From Auxenochlorella pyrenoidosa (taxonomy: Eukaryota; Chlorophyta; Trebouxiophyceae; Chlorellales; Chlorellaceae): a DNA stretch of 13,696 nucleotides. Below the pieces are notes generated by a model that worked only from the letters and a program-made list of their open reading frames with translations, had not been told where the DNA came from and made no database searches. How positions within the stretch are numbered: the stretch's first letter is position 1; the number at the start of each line of letters is the position of its first letter. This document shows, piece after piece, positions 1 to 8,214 of this stretch. The stretch lies in NCBI GenBank assembly GCA_001430745.1, contig KQ482053.1, forward strand, positions 476,574-490,269, written 5' to 3'. Position numbers and translations under genes: made by a program.

Positions 1-33
1 ACCCACCACCACACCACCCCCCACCCCCACCCA

Positions 34-34
<1 letters not shown>

Positions 35-75
<41 letters not shown>
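35..75. repeat. (CA)n microsatellite
   Basis: About 20 uninterrupted CA units, preceded by imperfect CCACC-type repeats from position 1. It lies in the IMPDH intron upstream of the exon at 132. No function is evident. Confidence 0.97.
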
Positions 76-76
<1 letters not shown>

Positions 77-131
77 ACGGTGATCTGGCACCCCTTGACT
101 CAGCATCACGATTTCCTGCCTGCCTCTGCAG

Positions 132-3100
132 GCCCCGCCTCTGTGGGCCCTGATGGCCGCCTGCTGGTGGGTGCTGCCGTGGGCACCCGGGATGCTGACA
201 AGGAGCGGGTGGCGGCGCTGAGGTGGGTGGTGGGTGTGTACGCGTGTGTGTGGGGGGTGGGGATGGGGTTGCGGCTCTGAGGTGAGGGAAGGGCCGCATG
301 GCTGCTGAGGGTGACCAGGGGTGACACATGGGCCTGGTCTTGGGGCATGCTGTTTTGGGCATAGAGCGCTGGAGCTTTCAGGCACCGGCAAGGGCCAGGA
401 GCTGACAGCCGGCGCCTGCTTGCTGGGTGCGGCGGGAGCCTGGCGGCCCCCAACCCCACCCCGCCTCTGCGGGGGGTGCGAGCCGAACTTGGCCTGGACC
501 TGCACCCTGCCCTACCCCGCCTGCCTGAACTCTGAATCATAACCCTGCACCCCGTTGCATTTACGTGGGCAACGTGGATGTCGTGGTGCTCTTCCCGCCC
601 TGCCTGCACCCTTCACTGCCTGGCCCTTCACATTGCGCCTCCCTGCACTCTTCTGCCTGGTGCAGGGACGTGGGCAACGTGGACGTGGTGGTTCTCTCCC
701 TGTCCCGTCTGCCTGCACCCTTCACTGCCTGGCCCTTCACATTGCGCCTCCCTGCACTCTTCTGCCTGGTGCAGGGACGTGGGCAACGTGGACGTGGTGG
801 TGCTGGACTCGTCCCAGGGCGACTCAACCTTCCAGGTGCAGATGGTGCAGCACATCAAGCGGGAGCACCCGGGGCTGGACGTCATCTGCGGCAACGTGGT
901 GACCACCTGGCAGGCAAGTGGGGGGTCTTTAGGGTCTTTAGAACCAGGAAAAAGGTTCCTCAGAACAAGAAAAGGAAGCATTAACAGAGTGGGAGGGCGT
1001 CGCTTGTCACGGCACCCTGTGCTGTCGCATGCTGGAGAGGCTGTGCCTGCACGGGCGTCCCCGCCGTGGCTTGTTCCGGGCCGGGGCGGGCTGCTGCATC
1101 GCTGCACAGCAAACATAAGGATGGCATGTGTTCGCTGCATCGCTGCTCACAGCGCCTGGCCGGTGGGGGGACTGCTGCGGCTGGTGATGACCCCAGTGTT
1201 TGTCCGTACCATCCGACTCTCTCTGACGATCAAAGCACAGTGGAATCTCGTTAGCCTGAGGCCTGTGTGGCTCCCCTTGCCGCCACTGCACTGATTCAAT
1301 GTGGGGCTGGCTGTGTCTTTGCTTCATCTCTGCTGCGGCAAGTCCCTGGCTTGCATGTGCTGCACGATGCATGCGCCGTTGGCTGCTGCTGAATCCATGC
1401 GAGAGGCTGGTGATGACTCCAGTGTTTGTCCGTACCATCCGACTTTCTCTGACGATCAAAGCACAGTGGAATCTCGTTAGCCTGAGGCCTCACCAAAGCT
1501 CGCCCCTTGTTTCCCTTCCACGCCTCTTCTCTGTCGACATTCTGTCTGGCAGCAACTCTCGGTGCTGCGGTGCATAGGCATTTTTCATGCGCGCATCAAC
1601 GCTGTTGCTTGAGTGCACACGGGCTGGTGATGACTCCAGTGTTTGTCCGTACCATCCGACTTTCTCTGACGATCAAAGCACAGTGGAATCTCGTTAGCCT
1701 GAGGCCCAAGCATGCTGCACCATGCATCCTCATGTGCACCTGTCTCCATCCTGAGGCATCGCTCAAACATCACCACAGCTGGCGCGCATTGGACCTCCTG
1801 GACTGAGGCGATACGTGCATCCACACCCGCTCTCCATGCCCCCCCACCCCACCCCACTCCCTTCCTTCACGCCCATGCCCCCGCCCTGCCCCCCCCCCCC
1901 CCTGCAGGCGCGGCGGCTGATCGAGGCGGGTGCAGACGGCCTGCGCGTGGGCATGGGCAGCGGCTCCATCTGCACCACCCAGGAGGTCTGTGCAGTGGGG
2001 CGCGGCCAGGCCACCGCGGTCTACCACACCGCCCGGCTGGCCAACAGCCTGGGCGTGCCCATCATTGCTGGTGAGCGCTGTGCCGCTGGCAGCAAAGGCC
2101 CAAGCCACTCCCCGCCGGCTTGAGGGCTGCATGTGCGGCACGCAGCAGCTGCATCGAGAGGGAGAGCCGGCCTGCCTGGTGTACCTTGCAGCCGGCAGCA
2201 GCAGCGTGCCGTTCTGGCTGCCAAAACCCGCACCACCACCCGCCCTGGCCGCGCAGACGGCGGCGTGCAGAACAGCGGCCACATCGTCAAGGCGCTGGCC
2301 CTGGGCGCCTCGGCAGTCATGTGCGGCTCGATGTTTGCGGGCACGGCAGAGGCGCCGGGTGGGTGGGTGCAGGGGGCTGGGAAGCTGGCACCGGGGGAGG
2401 CTGGAAGGAGGTTGAAACCGTGGCTGGGCCCAGCTCCTGCCATGGGGGGTGTGATGTGCGGTGATGCTCAGGTTGCTCCCCTCTTTGTCCCTGGCCGCAG
2501 GCGACTACATGATTGTGAATGGCACGAGGGTGAAGAAGTACCGCGGCATGGGCAGCCTGGAGGCGATGACCAAGGGCAGGTGCGGGGCAGGGGCTGCGCA
2601 AACCTGGCGCACATCGCCCCTTTCCACCGGGCAAGATCCGACGTGCCAGTAGCTGGTCCACGGATGCGCATCCAACCACCCGCCATTTCCCCCCACCCAA
2701 CCCCCCACCCCTGCCTGCCATTCCTCCACCCCTACCACGTCCCCCCCCCCCCCCCCCCACCCAACCCCCCCACCCAACCCAACCCCACCCCCCTGCCTGT
2801 GCAGCGAGGTGCGGTACCACTCGGATACCCAGTCCCTCAAGATTGCTCAGGGCGTCAGCGGCACTGGTGAGCCGCCCCCGCGGGGCCGCCCCGCCCTGCG
2901 CGCAGCCCGATCCCGGGCGCCCTGAGCCGCCCCCCCCCCCCCGGGCTTGCCACCTCGCTGCCGCTCGAGGCCGCAGCTGCTGCCCCTGCATCCAGCTGCC
3001 CCTCGTCCTCACGCGTGCTCCGCCCACCCCGCCCTGCACCCGTGCGCCCCCGTATATCAAGCCCGCCCTGCTCCGCCTGCCCCGCCCGCCACCTGTGCCC

Positions 3101-3785
3101 CCCTGCAGTGCGCGACAAGGGCAGCGTGCGGCGCAACGTCCCCTACCTCGTCCAGGCAGTCAAGCAGGGCTTCCAGGCAAGCGAGCGACCCTATTTTGAA
3201 TCGTTTCTTTTTCCGCTGGCCATCCAGGCCGCCAGGCAGGGCGCGCGGCCCACTCTTGCGCAGTGGCAGGCTGTGCCATGCCGCGCCCCTTGCACCTGTG
3301 CTCTTTCTGGCCCTACCTCCCACTCTAGCCTCTGGGCCACTAGATCGGGCCCCCACTGCAAGGCTGCAGAGTACCGCGACTCAAAACACCACTGCAAGTG
3401 TATGCACCGCTCCTTTGTTGAAGGCTTTGTTGAGTGCAGGCTCGCCGCACCCCCCTTGCCGCTGCATCGCCCTCAGTCAGTTTACTGCTAGCACTCTTGC
3501 ACTTTGTGTTCCTCAGCCTCCCCCCAAAGCCAGCCTGATTACGTGCTGCCAATCTCTGGCTGAATACCCTGTATCACACTCTCTGCGCTATTGCGCCTGC
3601 CGTTTGGGGAACCTGTGTCTAACCCCGGCACCGCCCCCTGGCTGCAGGACCTGGGCGCGACCAGCATCAGCGAGGCATGGCGGCGGCTGGACAGCGGCGA
3701 GCAGCGGCTCGAGTGCCGCACCGGGGCGGCGCAGGCAGAGGGCGGCGTGCACGACATGCACTCCTTTGACAAGCGCTCCTGGTGA
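132..3785 (+). CDS. IMP dehydrogenase, 3' part (eight exons; 5' end outside window)
   Basis: IMPDH oxidises IMP to XMP with NAD+, the committed step of guanine nucleotide synthesis. Exons: 132-222, 775-913, 1908-2070, 2257-2358, 2501-2579, 2805-2866, 3109-3176, 3648-3785; phases agree at every junction and give about 279 C-terminal residues of a family usually near 500. Visible motifs in order: [31 protein letters not shown], the loop [12 protein letters not shown] with the catalytic Cys, [36 protein letters not shown], the flap Arg-Tyr in [18 protein letters not shown] and [15 protein letters not shown]. The wording is plant/algal. The N-terminal barrel strands and any CBS pair lie left of the window. 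Introns after 913 and 3176 begin GC rather than GT. The 914-1907 intron hosts three snoRNAs, and the intron before 775 contains duplicated exon starts. The identification is secure; the exact first codon of the leftmost exon is split and cannot be resolved. Confidence 0.96.
563..810 (+). repeat. Tandem duplication of an IMPDH acceptor and exon start
   Basis: The start of the exon that truly begins at 775 occurs three times: ACGTGGGCAACGTGGA begins at 563, 668 and 777, giving units of 105 and 109 bp. Each unit also includes the downstream pyrimidine-rich intron end with a TGGTGCAG acceptor. Copies 1 and 2 diverge after about 30 exon-like bases into intron sequence. Only copy 3 continues into the conserved LDSSQGDS. 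Use of the copy-2 acceptor (exon start 666) without re-splicing would shift the frame, because 109 is not a multiple of three. Confidence 0.93.
1179..1263 (+). ncRNA. Intronic C/D-box snoRNA, copy 1 (U15/snR13-like guide)
   Basis: An 85-nt unit with C box GTGATGA (1184-1190), internal D' box CTGA (1223-1226) followed by a degenerate C' ACGATCA, and terminal D box CTGA (1256-1259). The flanking GGCT (1179-1182) and GGCC (1260-1263) pair as a 4-bp terminal stem (one G-U). Just upstream of the D box, GGAATCTCGTTA is complementary to TAACGAGATTCC, a conserved 25S/28S rRNA segment I know from memory. By the +5 rule the second A of TAAC would be 2'-O-methylated. Differs from copies 2 and 3 by two bases (C for T at 1192 and at 1220). 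It lies in an IMPDH intron on the host strand, as expected for processing from a spliced intron. Confidence 0.85.
1405..1489 (+). ncRNA. Intronic C/D-box snoRNA, copy 2 (U15/snR13-like guide)
   Basis: Same 85-nt structure: C box GTGATGA 1410-1416, D' CTGA 1449-1452, D box CTGA 1482-1485, and the same 12-nt rRNA-complementary guide before the D box. The terminal stem here extends to 6 bp (GAGGCT, 1403-1408, with GGCCTC, 1486-1491), the strongest of the three. The sequence is identical to copy 3 across the whole unit, while the 141-nt spacer separating it from copy 1 shows no similarity to the other spacer. Confidence 0.87.
1622..1706 (+). ncRNA. Intronic C/D-box snoRNA, copy 3 (U15/snR13-like guide)
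   Basis: Identical to copy 2 over 85 nt: C box GTGATGA 1627-1633, D' CTGA 1666-1669, D box CTGA 1699-1702. The terminal stem is GGCT/GGCC plus one more G-C pair (1621 with 1707). It ends about 200 nt before the intron acceptor at 1907. All three copies share one host intron, so either exonucleolytic trimming between copies or endonucleolytic cutting would be needed to free each one. Confidence 0.87.
1889..1902 (+). repeat. C14 homopolymer in the acceptor pyrimidine tract
   Basis: Fourteen C in a row immediately precede TGCAG of the IMPDH acceptor at 1907. It forms an almost uridine-free pyrimidine tract. Similar pure-C runs occur at 2741-2758 (18 C) and 2930-2942 (13 C) inside later introns of the same gene. 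Confidence 0.95.
2741..2758 (+). repeat. C18 homopolymer in IMPDH intron
   Basis: Eighteen consecutive C followed by CCCACCCAACC-type repeats up to the acceptor at 2804. The whole intron 2580-2804 is strongly C-biased on the coding strand. Confidence 0.95.
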
Positions 3786-4218
3786 TTGCCTGCCTGCCTG
3801 CCTGGGCGGCCCGGCGGGGCACGCGGCAGGGCGGCTCTCCCTCGGCAGCGTGGCCGCAGGAGCCCGGCCAGGCTGTGAATTTTTTTCGTGTGTTCTTTGA
3901 CTGCCTCTCCCTGCTGCAATCGCTTCCCACCCCAGCCGTCTTGAATCACAACAGGTAATCCACGGTTGGGATTTATCTGGGCAAGTCTCAGGGGGACTCG
4001 CGATGGCTTGTCACATTTTCCAGCCTCGAGATGCCGCTGTCGCTGTCGCGGGACCTGCAGCAATTCAGCAGTACCCAGATCCATTCCTTCCTGTTCATTC
4101 GGAGCATCCCTGCTGGTTTGGATCGCTCATGTCGGCGGGCCGCAGCTGCTGGACGGGCCTCTGGGCCACAACGCAGCCAGCCAGGCGGATTAGCTCAGTC
4201 ACTGTGCACCGCCCCGCC
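3786..4218 (+). other. Spacer: IMPDH 3' flank and methyltransferase 5' flank
   Basis: No exon with family similarity was found here. The first part should hold the IMPDH 3' UTR, with a T-rich patch around 3881-3888. I see neither a TGTAA nor an AATAAA signal. The latter part should hold the promoter and 5' UTR of the methyltransferase. An in-frame ATG at 4003 or 4129 could extend that protein, so part of this spacer may be coding. Confidence 0.6.
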
Positions 4219-6067
4219 ATGGAACACCGATCACTTGGCAGCGCGCGCCTCCAATATGATGCAGCAGCACGAGCGTCAGCGGGCGAGGCTGCCAGCGGGG
4301 CGCCGCCGGCGGAGTCGGCGACGGCGCTCCGACCTGTTCCTCGTGCCCCCCTCTTCCAGCAGAAGATTGCCCAGTCCTTTGATGCCAGGTGCGATATGAG
4401 AAGCTTTTGACAAGTAATCTGCACGCTTCTGTTCGTCAGGCGAGAGCTGCGCCCGCCTGCGTCGCGCCTGCAAGCCTTGCCGACCACGCCGCCCCTCGTC
4501 GCCACCCCGCCCTGCCTACCCGCCACCTGGCAGGGCGCCGACCTACGAGGAGGGCAACACCTACCACCCAGCCCACGCCGCACGGGTGGTGGAGCTGGCT
4601 GCGCTCCAACCCGGAGAGCGGGTGCTGGACGTTGGCTGCGGCACTGGCCTGGTGGCGCTGCCGGCTGCCCGGGCAGTTGGCCCCGCCGGCAGCGTGACTG
4701 GAGTGGACCTCTCAGACGGCATGCTCCAGCAGGTGGGGGCAGCTCCAGCGTTTTCTGCTTCTTTTGTGCAATTTCGACGCTTTCCCACGCGCCCCCCGCC
4801 CCAGCATCGTGCAACGGGTGAGTACCTACACCGCCGCCACCGGCTCCGTCTTTGCTATGCAGGCGGCGCTGCGGGCGCAGGAGCAGGGCATCAGCAACCT
4901 GCGCCTGCTGGCAGCCGACATTGAGCAGTGCGATTTTACAGAGGCCAGGTGGGCAGAGAACGAGGCGGTGCAGTTTGAAGCAAAAAACGACACGAGCTTT
5001 GCCTGTGGCAGCCAGTGATTCAGGCTCAGCCGCCATGCTCTGCACATGCATAAGAGCAGCAACAGTTGTGGGTCCTGCCGCCTGCCTGCGCCCTGTGCCC
5101 AAGCGGGCACCATCCTCTGCTCCCACACGTTTCCCCCTGTCCCGCCTGCATGCCACGCCTCCAGGTTTGACGCCATCCTCTGCTCCTTCATGCTTCCCCC
5201 CGTCTTGCGTGCCTGCCCGCAGTTTTGACGCCATCCCCGCGCTCCCTCATGCTCCTGCAGGTTTGACGCCATCCTGTGCTCCCTCATGCTTCCCCCCGTC
5301 TTGCGTGCCTGCCCGCAGGTTTGACGCCATCCCGTGCTCCCTCATGCTCCTGCAGGTTTGACGCCATCCTGTGCTCCAACGCGCTGCCCTTCCTCACAGA
5401 CATCCCCGCTGCGCTGGCCATGCTGCGCGGCTGGCTGCGGCCGGGCGGGCGCCTCGTGTTCAACGCCCCCAGGGTGCGCCCAGGGGTGCAGCATGCACTG
5501 CTGCCGCGGGGGCTGATGGCTGGAGAACCGCCCGCTGCCCCTCTGGCCCCCTCTTGCTGTCTTCAGCAGACAGCCCTCTACCTTGTCGCGAGCCGCTGTG
5601 CCTTTGAGATGTGGCGAAACCCAAGGCTGGCTCATGCTCCCTGCGCCGCCACCCCCGCCCCTCCCCTCCACCAGGGCTTTGCCTCCCGCGCCTTCAGCGT
5701 CTTTGCCCAGCTGCTGGCCAGGCGGGGCCTGCGCGTGGATGACCCCTCTTTGCTCTTTGAAGACGAGGCCAGCGTGCGCGACATGCTGGCTGCCGCGGGC
5801 TTTGCCTCTGCCGACATCTCTGCCAGCGAAGAGGCAGCGCGGCGGCTGGGCCGCGCGCCGGCAGACTGGGCGGCCGCCGGCTGGGCGCAGTCGCGGGGGC
5901 TGCCCTTTGCCGACCTGGCTGCGGTACTGGACGAGGCAGCTGTGGAGCAGCTGCGGTTGGAGTACCTTACAGAGGCGGAGGCGCTTGCGCGGCAGTTTGC
6001 CACCCCAGAGGGCGACGTCGTGGAATCCTTCCACATGCTGTGGGTGGTGGCGCGCGCGCCAGAGTGA
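4219..6067 (+). CDS. Class I SAM-dependent methyltransferase (five exons)
   Basis: Transfers a methyl group from S-adenosylmethionine; the substrate is unknown. Exons: 4219-4388, 4534-4732, 4863-4948, 5356-5473, 5675-6067; phases agree and give about 321 aa. Motif I VLDVGCGTG is at residues 87-95, the acidic ribose-binding motif GVDLSDGML at 113-121, then a predicted LLAADIEQCDF, motif II FDAILCSNALPFL from residue 153, and WLRPGGRLVF. The tail ends SFHMLWVVARAPE. The preferred start at 4219 (context CCGCCATGG) is a choice by context only; in-frame ATGs at 4129 and 4003 are open. An alternative acceptor (CTTCCAGCAG before 4363) would shorten the first exon's coding part. The N-terminal 45 residues are Ala-rich and could be a transit peptide. 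The intron before 5356 carries the largest splice-junction repeat of the window. The fold is secure; the role is not. Confidence 0.86.
5106..5377 (+). repeat. Higher-order tandem repeat of a methyltransferase acceptor and exon start
   Basis: The string TTTGACGCCATCC, preceded by GCAG or CCAG, recurs at 5165, 5223, 5261, 5319 and finally at the true exon start 5356; a degenerate copy sits near 5106. Spacings alternate 58, 38, 58, 37 bp, so a dimer of about 96 bp has itself been duplicated. The 58-bp and 38-bp units differ in the intron part (CCCCCCGTCTTGCGTGCC versus a short CATGCTCCTGCAG). Only the last copy continues into SNALPFLTD. Acceptors at 5261 and 5319 would run into TGA within the next unit. 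Confidence 0.95.
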
Positions 6068-6534
6068 CCGGCAGCTCCGTCAGCGAGAAAAGCTGCCGGC
6101 AGCGGAAAAGGCCCCCTTGCGCTTGCACTGCTGATGTGCTTGTGAAGCTCGTCTCTGTGAAAAAATGCACCTCACAGGCGCTCGCGACACGGGGGCCAGG
6201 GACATGCACTATCTAAAACCGAGCAGTGTCGCATGCAGTGAAGCATTGAGGGATCTGTGCTGTACTCTGCATGCAGACTTTGAGTAGCTGATCATGGCTT
6301 TCCACCGCACGTGCAGCGGTCACGGTTTCATGTAGCCCTCTGGCTGGCTCTTGCCCGAGGTGTGCACGCGCTCCTTGGGGCCTGCAAGGCGGCGCAGCCA
6401 CGTGGACATGTGCACACGCGCGTCGTCCTGATGCACGGCGCAGAGAGTGGGAGCGCCTTGGGCAGGCCGGGGGATGGGCTGGCCCAGCACGCGTCTCCCC
6501 AGGCCCAGCGCACGCAGCATCATTTAATAGCCAG
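6068..6534. other. Convergent 3' region between two genes
   Basis: The plus-strand methyltransferase stops at 6067 and the minus-strand small-protein gene stops at 6535, so this 467-bp stretch must hold both 3' UTRs. No TGTAA was seen downstream of either stop. An ATTAAA hexamer exists on the minus strand (6523-6528), but it lies only a few bases after the stop codon. A 67-codon minus-strand ORF (6523-6320) lies here and is treated as unproven. Confidence 0.6.
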
Positions 6535-7930
6535 TCACCACCCCCCAAGCAGGGGTGCCCACTTGCCTGCCGGCCCCTCGCGGCGCAGGGCCCCCTCGCG
6601 CTCGCCGTAGCTTGCACTCCCCCTGTCGTAGCCGCGCCCCGAGCCGGCGGCGGCGGAGCCTGCATTGGCTGGGGTCAGGGCGCGTGGCAAGTGCTGCCGG
6701 GCAGGGGCGCACCGCAAGCACAGAAACCAGGGAACGCCTGGGAGCGCACGCCCCCTGGCTCCAGCATGCGCCAGCTTCACGCCAGCGCTTCCAGCCTGTG
6801 CTCATGCGAGCAAGTTCAAGCTGCATCCGGCAGGGCATGTGCGCCGGCCGGACAGACACGCTCCAGACCAACTCGAAAGGCCCGAACGAGCAGCATACAC
6901 CCCCACCCAAACCGCCCTCGCACCCTTGGGCATGGCCGCCACGCCGGGCATGCCCCCGCCGGGGCCCACGCGGACCACCGCTTCGCCGCGCCCCTCCATG
7001 CCCGGCTCAGGCTGGGTGCGCACCACACCCAGGTCTTCCTTGCTGCCTGCAGGGGGGAGGAAGGGGGAGGGGTGCTCGCGCTCTAGTTGACACCACAGGC
7101 TGGAAGTACGTGCAGAATACGAACCAATGCTGGTAGCAGTAGGGGCCCCTGCGATCAACAGGGAGGGGGATCACCGGCACAGCCAGGGGCTGTAGCGGGG
7201 CGCCTGCCCACCCCACCTGGGGCGTCCTGGGCCGAGGGGTACACGTAGGCCACGTTCTGGCGCACCGGGTCAACATTCAGGCTTGGGGTGGGCGCGTCTG
7301 CGGGCGGGGCGCGCATGGGGCGGAGCTGGGGTGGAGGTCGGGGCGGGTGGCAGGGCAGGGCGCATCGCAGGCTGGCGCGCTGGCCTTTGCTGATGAACCC
7401 TGGACAGGCAGGCAAGCTCTTGCAGGAACGATCCTTGCCAACAGTCTCCAGCAGGCGGGCTGCCAATGCTGGCAGTCACTGCCACTGCACATGCCCAAGA
7501 AAAATCCAAGAAAAATCCAGTGGTCGGGGCTGCTACAGGGCGATTGGCAGGGCCCCACCCTCGGTTCCAGAGTAGGCCTCTGAGGTCGGCTGCGCAGGCA
7601 GGCCTGCGGGAAGGGCAAGAGCACAGCTTGCGCTTGCGCATCCAAATGGGGCTGTCAGTGAGAAACATGGATGCTGGCCGCGTTTCTTCCTTCTCACAAT
7701 GCAGCAGCTGCCATCCGAGCGCCTCTCCGCCCCTGGCGTGCGCACGCCGGCGGCCGCGGCGCCGTGCCTAGGGCGGCGGCTGCAGCACCCCCCGCAGCCC
7801 CCGGGAAGCTGTCCCGCCCCCTTCCGAAGCCCCTGCCCAGCCCACCCATTTCCCTCTCGGCCTGCTCGCGGCCCAGGCTGGCGGGGACGTGGCCACGTCG
7901 CTGCTCCAGCTGCTGCTGGGAGGCATCCAT
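6535..7930 (-). CDS. Unrecognised Gly/Ala-rich small protein (five exons)
   Basis: I do not recognise the family. On the minus strand, exons 7930-7846, 7603-7559, 7297-7217, 7046-6924 and 6659-6535 join into 152 codons with GT-AG boundaries. The case for a real gene is that all four junctions are phase 1 and reading stays open throughout. The product starts MDASQQQLEQRRG, has a middle LNVDPVRQNVAYVYPSAQD that looks ordered, then a Gly-rich stretch (VRVGPGGGMPGVAAMPKG) and a charged end YDRGSASYGEREG...PLLGGW. There is no signal peptide or membrane segment. The second exon is only 45 nt. The frame is open upstream of the ATG (LRPPID precedes it), so the start could lie further 5'. It sits 284 bp downstream of the queuosine gene on the same strand. 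Confidence 0.62.
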
Positions 7931-8214
7931 GTCGATGGGAGGTCGCAGGGAGAACCTTGGACCCGCTGGGAGGGTGCTAAAACAGTGCAAACAGTGTGCA
8001 ATAGCAGGCAAAGGGCCTGTCAATGGTCGCCCCTGCGCTGCCGACGCTGTGCGCGGCGGCCAGCCTCTGTGCATGCCCTGTCGTCTGCCACATATTGCAG
8101 CAGTGCTCTGTTGCCATCTTGCTTGCCTAACATGCGCAATGGGTGCAGCCCGCAATGCGAGTGCTGGTGACGGCAGCAAGCATGGCAGCAAAGCACGGCA
8201 GGGGGGGCGCCGGC
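7931..8214 (-). other. Spacer between queuosine-salvage stop and small-protein start
   Basis: Both neighbours are on the minus strand, so this holds the 3' UTR of one and the promoter and 5' UTR of the next. I see no conserved exon, polyadenylation hexamer or TATA box. Some of it may be coding if the small protein starts upstream of 7930. Confidence 0.55.

Noticed and set aside
35..75. CA repeat as telomeric or centromeric sequence
   Set aside because: It is a plain dinucleotide microsatellite; no TTTAGGG/TTTTAGGG-type repeat is present.
2947..3900. 317-codon plus-strand ORF
   Set aside because: It runs through IMPDH introns and out-of-frame exons and is mostly Pro/Ala/Cys-rich; the conserved IMPDH frame explains the region.
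4003..4218. N-terminal extension of the methyltransferase from ATG 4003
   Set aside because: The frame is open, but the added sequence shows no family similarity and the 4219 context is better; not excluded, only not preferred.
4189..4260. tRNA-like start GCGGATTAGCTCAGT
   Set aside because: The D-arm-like string is present, but no anticodon arm, T loop (GGTTCGA) or matching acceptor stem follows.
4805..4817. 13-nt microexon (CATCGTGCAACGG) between AG at 4804 and GTGAGT at 4818 in the methyltransferase
   Set aside because: Its inclusion shifts the frame of the next exon (AALRAQEQGISNL); skipping it gives a clean phase-0 junction.
4095..5234. 379-codon minus-strand ORF
   Set aside because: It is antisense to methyltransferase exons with clear motifs and has low-complexity Arg/Gly/Ala composition typical of GC-rich shadow frames.
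5106..5377. Regular repeats resembling a CRISPR array
   Set aside because: Repeats are contiguous with no unique spacers, alternate 58/38 bp, and each is a copy of a methyltransferase splice junction in a eukaryotic gene.
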